Shown here one piece after another: positions 8,426 through 19,300 of a stretch of DNA of 64,000 bases. Made by a program: the position numbers and the translations under genes. The notes under the pieces were generated by a model. The model had not been told where the DNA came from. It ran no database searches and saw only the letters and a list, made by a program, of their open reading frames with translations. The DNA comes from Flavobacterium taihuense (GTDB taxonomy: Bacteria; Bacteroidota; Bacteroidia; Flavobacteriales; Flavobacteriaceae), in assembly GCF_019351435.1 (NCBI RefSeq), contig NZ_JAHWYN010000003.1, positions 310,001-374,000 of the forward strand, given 5' to 3'. Every line of letters starts with the position of its first letter. Position 1 is the stretch's first letter.

Positions 8426-9013
8426 TTAGAATTTTACTTCAACAGGTTTTTCTGCACCAGTTACAGCTTGGAAATATGCTTTTTCTTTAAAGCCAAACAT
8501 CCCCGCAAACAAAGAGTTAGGAAAGGTTTTGATATGCGTATTGTATGGCATAACCGCTTCGTTAAAACGAGTTCTTGCTGTCAAGATTTGATTCTCAGTG
8601 CTGGCCAATTCGTCTTGTAATTTCAAGAAATTTGCATTTGCTTTCAATTCAGGGTAACGTTCTACAGATACCAATAATCTAGACAAAGAGCTGCTCACAC
8701 CACTTTGAGCCGAATTGAAGGCTGTTAATTGTTCCGGTGTAATGTTTGTAGGGTCAACTGTTACTGCAGTAGCTTTAGCACGAGCTTCGATTACCGCTGT
8801 TAAAGTGCTTTTCTCAAAATCGGCGGCTCCTTTAACTGTATTTACTAGATTCCCGATAAGGTCATTTCTTCTTTGGTAAGCTGTTTGTACATCACCCCAT
8901 GATTGTTCAACGGTTTGACTTAGCGTTACTGCTGTGTTGTTAATTCCTTTAACCCAGCTGTAGATTCCAATGATTACTACTGCTACTATAATCCAAGGCA
9001 AAAATCTTTTCAT
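8426..9013 (-). CDS. lemA: LemA family protein
   Basis: 195-residue membrane-anchored helical protein. One N-terminal transmembrane helix (about 5-20) is followed by the LemA coiled region with the family signatures QRRNDLIGNLVNTVKG and ERYPELKANANFLKLQDEL, then ARTRFNEAVMPYN. The function of LemA is not established. The genes lemA-TPM-TPM are adjacent in many bacteria, which suggests a joint envelope role. A MerR-type gene lies 44 bases upstream on the same strand. Confidence 0.95.
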   Translation of the reverse strand: MKRFLPWIIVAVVIIGIYSWVKGINNTAVTLSQTVEQSWGDVQTAYQRRNDLIGNLVNTVKGAADFEKSTLTAVIEARAKATAVTVDPTNITPEQLTAFNSAQSGVSSSLSRLLVSVERYPELKANANFLKLQDELASTENQILTARTRFNEAVMPYNTHIKTFPNSLFAGMFGFKEKAYFQAVTGAEKPVEVKF

Positions 9014-9057
9014 GTTTGTTTAATTTAGAGTTTGTTTGTTGTTTTAATTTATTCTTT

Positions 9058-9390
9058 TTATAATTCGTTTTTAATGCTAATTAACTGCATTTTTATGGTT
9101 TCTAATTTACTGATAATTTCAAATTTATCCATTGTTTTCTTTTGGCCTTCTTTTAAATGGGTTTTGGCTCCTTCGAGAGTAAATCCTCTTTCTTTGACCA
9201 AATGATAAATAAGTTGTAGGTTCTTGATGTCTTCTGGTGTGAACATTCGGTTTCCTTTGGCATTTTTCTTTGGTTTCAGAATATCGAATTCACTGTCCCA
9301 AAAACGAATCAAGGAAGCGTTTACATCAAATGCTTTGGCGACTTCGCCTATGCTGTAGTATCTTTTATCTGGTGATAATTCTATGTGCAT
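9058..9390 (-). CDS. MerR-family HTH regulator (short form)
   Basis: 110 residues: a MerR winged helix (about 10-75, YYSIGEVAKAFDVNASLIRF, GNRMFTPEDIKNLQLIYHL) followed by a short dimerisation helix. There is no metal- or drug-binding domain. It lies between the M23 peptidase and lemA, all on the minus strand with short gaps, so it is probably in the same transcript. In Bacteroidetes this short MerR protein next to an M23 peptidase is common. Targets cannot be deduced here. Confidence 0.9.
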   Translation of the reverse strand: MHIELSPDKRYYSIGEVAKAFDVNASLIRFWDSEFDILKPKKNAKGNRMFTPEDIKNLQLIYHLVKERGFTLEGAKTHLKEGQKKTMDKFEIISKLETIKMQLISIKNEL

Positions 9391-9506
9391 TTTATTTTTA
9401 GTTTTTATTTGTCGGTTTTTAGTTGTTAGCTATCTACACTTACCTAATTGCTTTTACTTTCACTTTTAGTTTATATTCTTTCATCTTTGCTCTTTCTTCT
9501 AAATTT

Positions 9507-10484
9507 CTAATCTAACGATTGATTTTCTTGGTTAGCAATTTTTGAAATAGCAACGTATTCCACTGCCGAAATATTGCCGTAATAAAAATTTAAAGGATTT
9601 ACTACTTTTCCATTTTTATGTACTTCATAATGTAAATGTGGTGCTTCGGAACGTCCTGTGCTGCCTACATATCCTATAATATCTCCCCGTTTTACCAACT
9701 TGCCGGGTCTGCAATTGTATTTGCTTAAATGAGCGTATAATGTTTCGTACCCATAGCCGTGTCTTAGTACAACGTGGTTTCCAAAACCTGAAGCGGTATT
9801 ATCAGCTCTTGCTACAACTCCATCGCCTGTGGCGAAGATTGGGGTTCCCGTTTTGGCTGTAAAATCCATACCCTCGTGCATTTTCCTAGCTTTGGTAAAC
9901 GGATCTGATCGGTAGCCAAAACCTGATGCCATATGTTTTAAATTTTCATTTTTCACGGGCTGTATCGCCGGAATTGCCGAAAGCAGTTTGCTTTTTGCTT
10001 TAGCCAATTTTACAATTTCGTCCAATGATTTGGATTGGATTGCCAGTTCTTTGCTCAAAGCATCTACCCTTTCGGTGGTGCTGGTTACTAATTTTGAATT
10101 GTTATAGCCTTGTAAAGCAGCATAACGGTTTATTTTGGAATAGCCTGCTTTTCGTTCTTCTTCCGGAATAGCGGCGGTATTGAAATATACACGGTACAAA
10201 TTGTTGTCCCTATCCTCAATGTCTTCGATTACATCATCTACTTCATCCATTTTTTTGTTTAAAATGGCATAGTTTAATTTTAAATTTTCTATTTCCCTTG
10301 CTTGCAAACGGTCTTTTGGTGTGTCAAAATACGGGGTGTTTAGTAATATGATGAAGGTCAAAAATCCAAAAATAGCCGATGCTAATAAAAACAGAACGGC
10401 AAAGCCAACTTTTCTTCTCTTTCTGATTTTTATTTTGCGATAAGCCAGATTTACAGAATCGTAATAATATTTTACTTTCGCCAT
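9507..10484 (-). CDS. M23 family metallopeptidase (LytM-type murein hydrolase), membrane-anchored
   Basis: 325 residues. A cytosolic basic N-terminus (KIRKRRK) and one transmembrane helix (about 27-48) lead into a coiled-coil (about 55-170) and a C-terminal LytM domain (about 185-300). The zinc ligands are visible: the H of HEGMDF, the D three residues later, and HLHYEVH near the end. The catalytic set is complete, so it is probably an active D,D-endopeptidase or an activator of cell-wall hydrolysis in the periplasm. First gene of the minus-strand block that continues with MerR, LemA and TPM. Confidence 0.92.
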   Translation of the reverse strand: MAKVKYYYDSVNLAYRKIKIRKRRKVGFAVLFLLASAIFGFLTFIILLNTPYFDTPKDRLQAREIENLKLNYAILNKKMDEVDDVIEDIEDRDNNLYRVYFNTAAIPEEERKAGYSKINRYAALQGYNNSKLVTSTTERVDALSKELAIQSKSLDEIVKLAKAKSKLLSAIPAIQPVKNENLKHMASGFGYRSDPFTKARKMHEGMDFTAKTGTPIFATGDGVVARADNTASGFGNHVVLRHGYGYETLYAHLSKYNCRPGKLVKRGDIIGYVGSTGRSEAPHLHYEVHKNGKVVNPLNFYYGNISAVEYVAISKIANQENQSLD

Positions 10485-10698
10485 ATTTTAAAATACCCTA
10501 TTTTTGCAAATTAGTTAAAAGGTAAGTCGAACAAATTTAATAAATGTTTCAGTTGTTCTGCTGTTTTTTTTAATAATAAATAAATGGTTGCCTGTCTTTA
10601 TGAATATTATGAAGAACTAAAGGGTTGAGGTTCTTACTCCTTTACTTTTTAAGGATTGGATATGTCATTTAGAATGTAGCTCTTTATATATCGAGTTC

Positions 10699-10813
10699 GC
10701 GTGAGGGATAGAAGCTAGCTACCAAAGTAGCGCGAATAGCCCGACAGCATTAGGAAAAGGAGCCTAATACCCGGTTGCTGAATTTGGCTCCTTTTTCTAA
10801 TGGGGTCACGCCC
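10699..10813 (+). repeat. Dispersed three-way-junction element, copy A
   Basis: 115-base element in the 405-base gap between the divergent M23 gene and alaS. Outer stem GCGTGA (10699-10704) / TCACGC (10806-10811). A small hairpin AGCTAC-CAAA-GTAGC follows, then the constant AATAGCCCGAC, then a long hairpin (CATTAGGAAAAGGAGCC against GGCTCCTTTTTCTAATG). It ends GGGGTCACGCCC. The copies at 32402, 43923 and 54723 keep the same order and nearly the same length. I recognise nothing else in this gap, and no clear alaS promoter. Confidence 0.85.
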
Positions 10814-10889
10814 AAAGGATGATAAAAAATAGGTTTTAGATAAAATAATAAATAATAATTCAACGAATTACTGAATATATACAGCAAAA

Positions 10890-13520
10890 ATGAAATCACA
10901 AGACGTACGTAAACAATTTTTAGATTTTTTTGAAAGTAAAGGGCATTTAATTGTTCCATCGGCTCCGATTGTTCTTAAGGATGATCCAACCTTGATGTTT
11001 AACAACTCGGGAATGGCGCAGTTTAAAGAATATTTTTTAGGCCTTGGAACTCCAAAAAGCAAGAGAATTGCCGATACGCAAAAATGTCTTCGTGTTTCCG
11101 GAAAGCATAATGACCTAGAGGAAGTGGGGATTGATACCTATCACCACACGATGTTTGAGATGTTGGGAAACTGGTCTTTTGGTGATTATTTTAAGAAAGA
11201 GGCGATTCACTGGGCATGGGAATTGTTGACAGAAGTGTATAAAATCCCGAAAGACATTCTGTATGTTTCGGTTTTTGAAGGGAATCCTGATGAGAATGTG
11301 CCTTTTGATCAGGAGGCTTGGGATATTTGGAAAACGTTGATTGACGAAGACCGAATTATTCTGGGAAACAAAAAAGATAATTTCTGGGAAATGGGTGACC
11401 AAGGACCTTGTGGACCTTGTTCTGAAATTCACGTTGATATTCGTTCTGCTGAAGAAAAAGCTTTGGTTTCTGGAAAATCTTTAGTCAATAACGATCACCC
11501 GCACGTGGTGGAGATTTGGAACAATGTATTTATGGAGTTCAATCGTAAAGCCGATGGTTCTCTAGAGAAATTGCCTGCTCAACACGTGGATACAGGAATG
11601 GGATTTGAGCGTCTTTGTATGGTTTTGCAAGGAGTTCAGTCGAATTATGACACCGACGTTTTTACACCGCTAATCAGAGAAATTGAAACGATTACCGGAA
11701 CTAAATATACAATTAAAGCGAAAGACGAAGCCGAAGAAAAAGTAAATATTGCGATTCGGGTAATTGCGGATCACGTGCGTGCGGTAGCTTTTGCCATTGC
11801 CGACGGTCAGTTGCCATCAAATACGGGAGCGGGTTATGTAATTCGTAGAATTTTACGTCGTGCGATTCGTTACGGTTTTACTTTCTTGGATACCAAAGAG
11901 CCTTTTATTTACCGATTGGTGGAAACGTTAAGTACGCAAATGAGCGGTTCTTTTCCAGAAATCCGTTCGCAAAAAGCATTGTGTTCGAACGTGATTCGTG
12001 AAGAAGAAAGTTCTTTCTTGAGAACATTGGATCAAGGATTGGTTTTGCTGGATGCGGTGATTAACACCAATTCTGGTAAAATAATTGATGGTAAAAAAGC
12101 ATTTGAATTGTATGATACTTATGGTTTTCCAATCGATTTAACAGCTTTGATCCTGTCTGAAAAAGGGTTGGAATTGGACGAAAAAGGTTTCCAAGAGCAA
12201 TTGCAATTGCAAAAAGAACGTTCTCGTGCGGCTTCTAAAGTTACTGCCGGAGACTGGAATGTTTTGGTTGAAGATGACGTTCAGGAATTTGTGGGTTACG
12301 ACCGATTGAAACACCAAGTAAGAATCACTAAATACCGCAGGGTTGACAGTGTAAAAGATGGCGAAATTTATCAGTTGGTTTTCAATTCTACCCCATTTTA
12401 TGGTGAAAGCGGAGGACAAACGGGTGATAAAGGATATTTGGAAGCTCAAAATGGTGATATCATCTATATTATTGATACCAAAAAGGAAAATAATCAAACG
12501 GTTCATTTGACTAAATCGTTGCCTACTAACTTGACTGATAGTTTTACAGCCATAGTAGATGAGCATCAAAGAGCCAGAACATCGTCTAATCATACAGCAA
12601 CGCACTTGTTGCACCAAGGTTTGCGAAAAGTATTGGGAACTCATATTGAGCAAAAAGGGTCAATGGTTCGTTCAGCTTCTTTGCGTTTTGACTTCTCTCA
12701 TTTTTCTAAAGTAACCGATGATGAAATTAAAGAAGTAGAGGATTTTGTGAATGCTAGAATTCGTGAAAGTTTGCCTTTGATTGAAAAAAGAGCGATTCCA
12801 AAAGACCAAGCGATTGAAGAAGGCGCGATAGCGTTGTTTGGAGAGAAATATGGTGATTTAGTTCGAATGATCAAGTATGGTGATTCGGTTGAATTATGCG
12901 GAGGAACACACGTTCCCAACACAAGTGATATTTGGCATTTCAAAATTACTTCTGAAGGTGCTGTTGCTGCGGGAATAAGACGTATTGAGGCGATTACCAG
13001 CGATGCGGCTAAAGACTTTTTTGAATCTCAATTGCATTCTTTTTATGAAATCAAAGAAGTGTTGAAAAATGCTGTTGATCCCGTAAAAGCGATTCAAACA
13101 CTGCAAGATGAAAACACTTCCCTTAAAAAACAATTGGAGGTTTTATTGAAAGATAAAGCTAAAAATATGAAAGGCGAATTGGCTAAGGAATTGCAAGAAA
13201 TCAATGGAATTCAATTCCTTGCCAAACAAGTTGATCTAAGTCCAGAAGGCGCCAAAGACTTGGCTTATGAATTGGGAACTATAGGAACGAATATGTTTTT
13301 GGTTTTGGCTACAGCCGATGCAGGAAAACCAACTTTGTCCTGCTACATTTCTAAAGAATTGGTTGCCGATAGAAAACTAAACGCAGGTCAAGTGGTTCGC
13401 GAATTAGGGAAATATATACAAGGTGGAGGAGGAGGACAGCCGTTCTTCGCTACCGCTGGAGGAAAAAATACTGATGGAATCGCTGAGGCTTTGGAGAAAG
13501 CGGTTGAGTTTGTGAAATAA
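10890..13520 (+). CDS. alaS: Alanine--tRNA ligase
   Basis: Charges tRNA-Ala with alanine and hydrolyses Ser- or Gly-mischarged tRNA. Full-length (876 residues). The N-terminal class II catalytic domain begins [19 protein letters not shown] and holds [14 protein letters not shown]. The editing domain has the zinc ligands H568 and H572 (HTATHLLHQ) and C670/H674 (CGGTH). The C-terminal C-Ala domain ends with the glycine stretch [14 protein letters not shown]. The start is fixed by the conserved opening and by the lack of an upstream in-frame ATG. Single gene, closed by a strong terminator 52 bases after the stop. Nothing unusual. Confidence 0.98.
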   Translation: MKSQDVRKQFLDFFESKGHLIVPSAPIVLKDDPTLMFNNSGMAQFKEYFLGLGTPKSKRIADTQKCLRVSGKHNDLEEVGIDTYHHTMFEMLGNWSFGDYFKKEAIHWAWELLTEVYKIPKDILYVSVFEGNPDENVPFDQEAWDIWKTLIDEDRIILGNKKDNFWEMGDQGPCGPCSEIHVDIRSAEEKALVSGKSLVNNDHPHVVEIWNNVFMEFNRKADGSLEKLPAQHVDTGMGFERLCMVLQGVQSNYDTDVFTPLIREIETITGTKYTIKAKDEAEEKVNIAIRVIADHVRAVAFAIADGQLPSNTGAGYVIRRILRRAIRYGFTFLDTKEPFIYRLVETLSTQMSGSFPEIRSQKALCSNVIREEESSFLRTLDQGLVLLDAVINTNSGKIIDGKKAFELYDTYGFPIDLTALILSEKGLELDEKGFQEQLQLQKERSRAASKVTAGDWNVLVEDDVQEFVGYDRLKHQVRITKYRRVDSVKDGEIYQLVFNSTPFYGESGGQTGDKGYLEAQNGDIIYIIDTKKENNQTVHLTKSLPTNLTDSFTAIVDEHQRARTSSNHTATHLLHQGLRKVLGTHIEQKGSMVRSASLRFDFSHFSKVTDDEIKEVEDFVNARIRESLPLIEKRAIPKDQAIEEGAIALFGEKYGDLVRMIKYGDSVELCGGTHVPNTSDIWHFKITSEGAVAAGIRRIEAITSDAAKDFFESQLHSFYEIKEVLKNAVDPVKAIQTLQDENTSLKKQLEVLLKDKAKNMKGELAKELQEINGIQFLAKQVDLSPEGAKDLAYELGTIGTNMFLVLATADAGKPTLSCYISKELVADRKLNAGQVVRELGKYIQGGGGGQPFFATAGGKNTDGIAEALEKAVEFVK

Positions 13521-13571
13521 TTTAGTTATTATAAGTAACCTATTTTTTTTAGTAAATAGATTGTTAATTAT

Positions 13572-13613
13572 ATCCCAAGTGAGTTGGTCATTAACTCGCT
13601 TGGGATTTTTTTT
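13572..13613 (+). terminator. Rho-independent terminator of alaS
   Basis: ATCCCAAGTGAGTT pairs with AACTCGCTTGGGAT (14-base stem with one G-T pair, 7-base loop), followed by eight T. Confidence 0.9.
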
Positions 13614-13640
13614 GTTAAAATAAACTCAAAATATTTTGGC

Positions 13641-13668
13641 TTGATAGTCATGATTTCTTATATATTTG
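13641..13668 (+). promoter_or_regulatory. Bacteroidetes-type promoter for the lipoprotein at 13699
   Basis: TTG at 13641-13643, 17 bases, then TATATTTG at 13661-13668. This matches TTG-N17-23-TAnnTTTG. The start codon lies 30 bases after the -7 box. Confidence 0.7.
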
Positions 13669-13698
13669 CGGATATATTAATACATAATTTATTAAAAA

Positions 13699-14496
13699 AT
13701 GAAAAAAAATTTATGTCTTTTTAGTGCTTTGACTTTAGTGCTAATTTCATCTTGTTCAACTGATGATTCATCTTCGGATTCAGACAATAATTTTGTGTTA
13801 CCTAAAACAATAACTATGACTTTTCCTGATTTTTCATCTGATAATAGCAGAGAGATAATAACTTATGATGGAAATAAGATTTTAACTTCGGTAGATGAGG
13901 ATTCAAAAACTGTTTTTACTTATGATGGAAATTTTATAGTTAAGCAGGTGAAATTTGATTTAGATGATAAAGGAAATGGGGTTAAAAATGCTGAGGTCTT
14001 GTATACTTATGAAAATGGAAAACTAAAAACAAGAACACTAAAAGAAGAGTTTTCCACTGAATATCCAAATGGGCAATATATTTACAAAACAGTTTATACG
14101 CATAATTCGGATAATCAAGTTACATATGTGTATTATGTGGTAGATTCTAAAACAAATATAGAAGTAAAAGATCATCAAGGGGTTTTAAATTACAAAGATG
14201 GAAATCTTGTAAAAGAAGAGTTTATTGTTACAAATGATCAACGCAACATCAGGTCTTATGAGTATGATAATAAAAATGATCCACTCAAAAATATTTTAGG
14301 TTTTAACTTATTGTTAAATGAGGTTAATTGTGGAAATAATAATATTATAAAAACCATTAGTGGTGACAGTTCATTTTTAAATACATTTGTTTATATCCGC
14401 AATTATATTTACGGTGATAATGGGTATCCTACAAAAGTGACATCCTATACAAGTGATGGAAAAACAATAGAATATATAACTGAATACACTTATTAA
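13699..14496 (+). CDS. Lipoprotein with YD-repeat-like beta strands, function unknown
   Basis: 265 residues with a lipoprotein signal (VLISSCS, lipidated Cys at about 19) and an acidic Ser/Asp linker after it, the pattern of exported surface lipoproteins in Bacteroidetes. The rest has repeating short strands with motifs such as ITYDGNKI, FTYDGNFI, YTYENGKLK, YEYDNKND and YIYGDNGYPTKV, similar to the loose YD/RHS-like repeats of DUF4595-type flavobacterial lipoproteins. No enzyme motif is visible. It has its own promoter and terminator, so it is monocistronic. Its AT content is higher than its neighbours, as is common for such accessory lipoproteins. Confidence 0.8.
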   Translation: MKKNLCLFSALTLVLISSCSTDDSSSDSDNNFVLPKTITMTFPDFSSDNSREIITYDGNKILTSVDEDSKTVFTYDGNFIVKQVKFDLDDKGNGVKNAEVLYTYENGKLKTRTLKEEFSTEYPNGQYIYKTVYTHNSDNQVTYVYYVVDSKTNIEVKDHQGVLNYKDGNLVKEEFIVTNDQRNIRSYEYDNKNDPLKNILGFNLLLNEVNCGNNNIIKTISGDSSFLNTFVYIRNYIYGDNGYPTKVTSYTSDGKTIEYITEYTY

Positions 14497-14520
14497 TTGT
14501 TAGTTTCATTTTAGTATGAG

Positions 14521-14547
14521 CCAGATGTTCAAGCATCTGGTTTTTTT
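14521..14547 (+). terminator. Rho-independent terminator
   Basis: CCAGATG-TTCAAG-CATCTGG (7-base stem) followed by seven T, 24 bases after the lipoprotein stop. Confidence 0.85.
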
Positions 14548-14586
14548 ATTGCTAAAAAATGTCGAAATTTACACGAAATAGTAAAG

Positions 14587-15558
14587 ATGCAATTCACGAC
14601 TCCAATACCCATTCCTAAAAATTCATACCCAATAGACTATTCCTCTAAAATAGTCTCATTGGGTTCTTGTTTTGCTGAAAATATGGGAGACAAATTCCAA
14701 TACTTTAAATTCCAAAGTACAATCAATCCATTTGGAATTATCTTCAATCCGGTCTCTATCGAAAGGATTATTGATCGAGTCGTTAATGAGGTTTTATTTA
14801 CCGAGGATGATGTTTTTTTTCACAATGAGCGCTGGCATTGTTTTGAGGTACATTCGGATTTAAGTCATTCGGATAAAGATAAATTCTTGGCGAACTTGAA
14901 TCAAATTTTGACGGAGACCAAAAAACAATTGCAGGAAGTAACACATATCATTATTACCTACGGAACTTCTTGGGTATATCGAAATATTGAAAAAAATACT
15001 ATTGTCGCTAATTGTCATAAAGTGCCTCAAAAACAATTTGCCAAAGAATTACTAACTGTTGCAACTATCCAGGAAAGTATTGAAAACACCATGTGCTTGA
15101 TTGAAAAGATCAACCCAAATTGCAATTTCATTTTTACCGTTTCTCCTATACGACACCTCAAAGATGGTTTTGTTGAAAATCAAAGAAGTAAATCTCATTT
15201 GATTACCGCAATCCACAATCTGCTCCCGATAGCTATTGGGACTGAAATCTGCAATCTAAAATCTGCAATCTACTTCCCTTCCTACGAAATCATGATGGAC
15301 GAACTTCGGGACTATCGTTTCTATGCCGAAGATATGATACATCCAAGTCAAGTGGCAATTGATTATATTTGGGAACAATTTAAGAAAAGTACTATTGCAG
15401 AAACGGCTTATGATACAATGGAAATTGTAGAAAGTATTCAAAAAAGCTTGGAACACCGTCCTTTTAATCCAAATTCCGAAAGCCATAAAAAATTCGAATC
15501 CAAATTGAAGGAAAAAATCACTAAATTAGTTGCTCAGTATTCATTTATGAAATTTTAA
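14587..15558 (+). CDS. GSCFA domain protein
   Basis: 323 residues. The family name-giving motif appears as LGSCFAENMG (about residues 23-32), together with NPFGIIFNP, TYGTSWVYR, FTVSPIRHLKDG and FYAEDMIHPS. These are the GDSL/SGNH-like blocks of the GSCFA family (Ser in GSCF, Asp/His near HPS), so it is probably an esterase or acylhydrolase acting on a surface polymer; the substrate is unknown. No signal peptide. Residues about 213-229 (LPIAIGTEICNLKSAI) are encoded by two dispersed DNA repeats (see 15224-15278), an in-frame insertion. The stop is two bases before the next gene, so the pair is coupled. Confidence 0.88.
   Translation: MQFTTPIPIPKNSYPIDYSSKIVSLGSCFAENMGDKFQYFKFQSTINPFGIIFNPVSIERIIDRVVNEVLFTEDDVFFHNERWHCFEVHSDLSHSDKDKFLANLNQILTETKKQLQEVTHIIITYGTSWVYRNIEKNTIVANCHKVPQKQFAKELLTVATIQESIENTMCLIEKINPNCNFIFTVSPIRHLKDGFVENQRSKSHLITAIHNLLPIAIGTEICNLKSAIYFPSYEIMMDELRDYRFYAEDMIHPSQVAIDYIWEQFKKSTIAETAYDTMEIVESIQKSLEHRPFNPNSESHKKFESKLKEKITKLVAQYSFMKF
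15224..15278. repeat. Dispersed palindrome plus AATCT-type repeats inside the GSCFA gene
   Basis: TCCCGATAGCTATTGGGA (15224-15241) differs by one base from the perfect palindrome at 43558-43575. It is followed by GAAATCTGCAATCTAAAATCTGC-type repeats up to about 15278. Both units otherwise occur between genes in this window (43558; 49733; 51577; 62631). Here they are read in frame and add about 16 residues to the protein. Confidence 0.75.
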
Positions 15559-15560
15559 TT

Positions 15561-16181
15561 ATGCTAAAGAAAATTATAGTTGGAGCGGTTCTAGTTGTTA
15601 TCATAATTTTGGCATTCAAATTTTGTGAATTCAAAAAGGGAGATGATTCAACATTAGATTACAATACCAATTTGATTCAGCAACAAATCGTGAATGTTGG
15701 TAAATTGGTGGTTACCGAAGGGCATTTTTCGGAAGTAGTGACCTATAAAAATCAGCAGAAATACATGATGGATATGCTTTCGTTTGAGAAAAAAGCATTG
15801 ATAATCGTTAATGCCGATGTTACCGTATCATACGATTTGCACCAAATGAAATACGATATTGACGAAGCCAATAAAACCATCACAATTCTAAGCATTCCAA
15901 AAGAAGAAATAAAAATAAGCCCTGACATCAAATTTTATGATGTCGAGCAAAGCCAAATGAATCCGTTTACTGGAGATGATTACAACAAGATCAACAAATC
16001 GGTAAAAGCTAATTTAGCTAAGAAAATAGAAAAATCATCCTTGAAATCCAATGCCCAAAACCGTTTGATAAGTGAGTTATCGAAGATTTTGATTCTGACC
16101 AATACGATGGGATGGAAGCTGCAATACGATGGAAAAGTGATCGAAAATGAAAAGGATTTTGCTACAAAAGTAAAACTATAG
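15561..16181 (+). CDS. DUF4230 family protein
   Basis: 206 residues with an N-terminal membrane helix (about 5-22) and then a soluble domain matching the DUF4230 pattern: VGKLVVTEGHFSEVVTYKN, KKALIIVNADVTVSYDL, TITILSIPKEEIKISPDIKFYD. The domain probably faces the periplasm. Function unknown. It follows the GSCFA gene by two bases and precedes tamB by about 200 bases. The 205-base gap 16182-16386 contains no terminator or strong promoter that I can identify. Confidence 0.85.
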   Translation: MLKKIIVGAVLVVIIILAFKFCEFKKGDDSTLDYNTNLIQQQIVNVGKLVVTEGHFSEVVTYKNQQKYMMDMLSFEKKALIIVNADVTVSYDLHQMKYDIDEANKTITILSIPKEEIKISPDIKFYDVEQSQMNPFTGDDYNKINKSVKANLAKKIEKSSLKSNAQNRLISELSKILILTNTMGWKLQYDGKVIENEKDFATKVKL

Positions 16182-16386
16182 AACTTTTTTTAACTTTATA
16201 AAGAGTAACTAAATTAGTATGCTTCAACTTAATAATTTAGACAATCACACAATAATTTTAAAACTTATTATTGGAATTGTATAACTTAAACAATTATAGT
16301 TAATGCATATTTGTAGATTCAAAAATTCATGATAAATTGTATGAATAGTCACAATTCAAACGCATTTATTTACAAAGATTTTTTAT

Positions 16387-19300
16387 ATGAACCCAAAATT
16401 AAATTCTTTTGTAAAAAAAGCAAAGCGTATTATACTTTGGAGCGCTGTTACAATTTTGGTTTTTTTGGTTTTAATTATTGTGTTAATTCAAGTTCCCGCT
16501 ATTCAGAATTTTACAAAAGATAAGGTACTCACTTATCTCAATGACAAACTTAAAACCAAAAGTTCCCTAGATAGAATTGCGATTAGTTTTCCAAAAACTA
16601 TAGTGCTTGAAGGATTTTATTTTGAAGACCAACATAAGGACACTTTATTAAGTGGTAAACGGTTGGCCATTGATATCGATTTATTTAAAATCATCAATCA
16701 CGAAGTAGAAATAAACTCGATTGAACTAGAAAATACAACCGCCAATATATCTAGAAATAAGGATGGAGTGTTTAATTTTGATTACATTATCAAAGCATTT
16801 GCCTCCAAAGAACCCAAAGATCCAGACAGTAAACCTTATTCAGTTTCGGTTGTTGATGTAGATTTAAAAAACATCAAATTCAGTTTTGAAGACGATTTGT
16901 CTAAAAATGACATTCGCCTAAAGCTGAAAAATTTCAGCACAAAATTTAAAAAGTTCGATCTGGACAAAATGGATTTCAATATTCCTTATGTAGATTTAAA
17001 TGGATTGAATGTAGTTTTGAATCAGGATTTGGTTGAGAAAATAGCCGAAGTCTCTGTTAAAACCGTTGATACTATAGCCAAAAGAAGTGATTTTAATTTG
17101 GAACTAAAAAAAATTACATTGTCTAAAATCAAGGTTTTATACGACAGTAAAGATTCTAGAATGAATTCAGGATTTACTTTGGGAAGTTTAAAACTTTTGG
17201 TTAATGATTTGGATATAAAAAATCAAATGCTCGATTTTGAAAAATTTGAAGTTAAGAATCTAAAAGGAAATCTACTTCTTGGCAAAAAAGACAAGCAATT
17301 AAAAACACCAAATTTAGATACAACAGCCATTTCAAAAAATGGCTGGAAAATGAAACTGAACTCAATTGATATGCAAAACATTGCTTTCAAGTTTGATGAT
17401 ATGCAATCTCCTGCGATTGCAATGGGAATCGACTATAGCCATCTTGATTGGAATGGTTTGAATGCCAAAGCTGAAGATGTTTATTTTAGAAATGAGACTA
17501 TTTCGGGGCGAGTGAACTCTTTAGCTCTAAACGAGAAAAGCGGACTGCAAATTCAGCAACTCAAAACGCAGTTTTTTTATGGACCAAAACAAGCTTATCT
17601 GAATAATTTGTATGTAAGAACACCTCAAACAGAGTTGAAAGACAAATTAAAAGTGAACTATCAATCAATTGACGGTATTTCAAAGGACATAGGAGATTTG
17701 TCGGTTGATGCTAATTTAAGTCAGTCAAGAATTGGGTTTAAGGATATTTTGCTTTTTGCTCCACAATTGCGTAAAATGAATCCTTTTCAATCGAATCCGA
17801 ATGCTATTTTGTACATCAATTCCCGAGTAAACGGAAAAGTGAAGGATTTGAATATTCCCTATTTTCAAATGCAGGGAATTGGCAACACAAAAGTTTCTGT
17901 CTCTGGAAAAATAAAAGGGCTTCCCAATTACGAAAAAGCTTTTTTTGATTTGGATATAAAAAACATAACTTCTTCTTCCCGAGATGTTCTTTCTTTTGTT
18001 CCTAAAGGATCACTTCCCAAAACGATTCGGCTTCCAGAACAATTTAATGCTAGCGGAAAATTCAAAGGTTCCATCAATAATTTTAAAACTAAATTGGCAT
18101 TAAATAGCAGTTATGGCAAAGCCAATGTGGATGCATTGTTTGATAATAGAATTAAAAACATTGAGAAATATGACGCCACGATTGCTTTTATGGATTTTAA
18201 TCTTGGCCGACTGATTAAGAATGATTCCTTGGGGAAAATTACGGGAAATGCAAAAGTTAAAGGGCAAGGACTGAATCCTAAAACGGCAAATGCTCAGCTC
18301 GTAGCGATTGTTAAAAAAGCGGATTTCAATAAATATACGTACTCTAACATGGCTTTGAAAGGTACGATTGCCAAAGGAAATTTTGATGTAAAAGCCGACA
18401 GTAAAGACCCAAATTTAAAATTCAAATTGGATGCAAATGGTGGTTTCAAAGATAAATATCCTGCAGTAAAATTAAATCTGAATCTTGATATCGCCGATTT
18501 GGAAAAACTGAATCTGCATGCCGGCCCGATGAAACTTAGAGGAAATGTTGTCGCAGATATTGCCAACAGTAATCCCGATTATTTGAACGGGGAAATTTTG
18601 GCTTCTAATGTCCAAATTTTGCAGGATACAGAACCGATTGTTTTGGATAAGGTTAAAATTATTGCTTTCGCGGATGGTAAAAGTAATAACATTAAAATCA
18701 GCTCCCAATTTGTTAATGCCGAAATTGACGGTAAGTACAAACTAACCACACTTTCGGATGCGATACAAAATTCACTATCGAAATATATAAACGTCCAAAC
18801 TGCGAAGTACGGAACCACTTCAGAGAAACAACAATTTACATTTAAACTTTCGATTCAAAATGATCCTGTTTTATATAAATTAATTCCTAAGTTAACGTCT
18901 TTAGAGCCCGTAATTATTTCCGGAAAATACAATAGTGTAGGAGATACTTTGGAAATAAAAGGAGCAATTCCGAAAATTATTTATGCCAATAATACAATAT
19001 CCGACGGTAAAATAAATGTCGGAACGAAGAATAATGCCATAGAATATCAAGTTTCTGTAGCGACGATTGAAGGCACACAATTTAAAATTCCGTTTACAAG
19101 TTTAACGGGAAAAGCCGAAAACAATATTCTTTCGTATGCTTTGCAGGTAAAAGACAAAGACAAAAAAGATCAATATTTTATTGCAGGCGAATTGCGTCAC
19201 GAAGATTCAAAAAACGTCATTAAACTGAATGCGGAAAGCTTAGTTTTAAACTATGATAAATGGAATATAAATCCTGAAAATTCAGTTGAATTTGGAGGTA

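Noticed and set aside
12138..12653. Minus-strand open frame of 171 codons inside alaS
   Set aside because: alaS is intact and well conserved on the other strand. The antisense frame has no start signal or domain.
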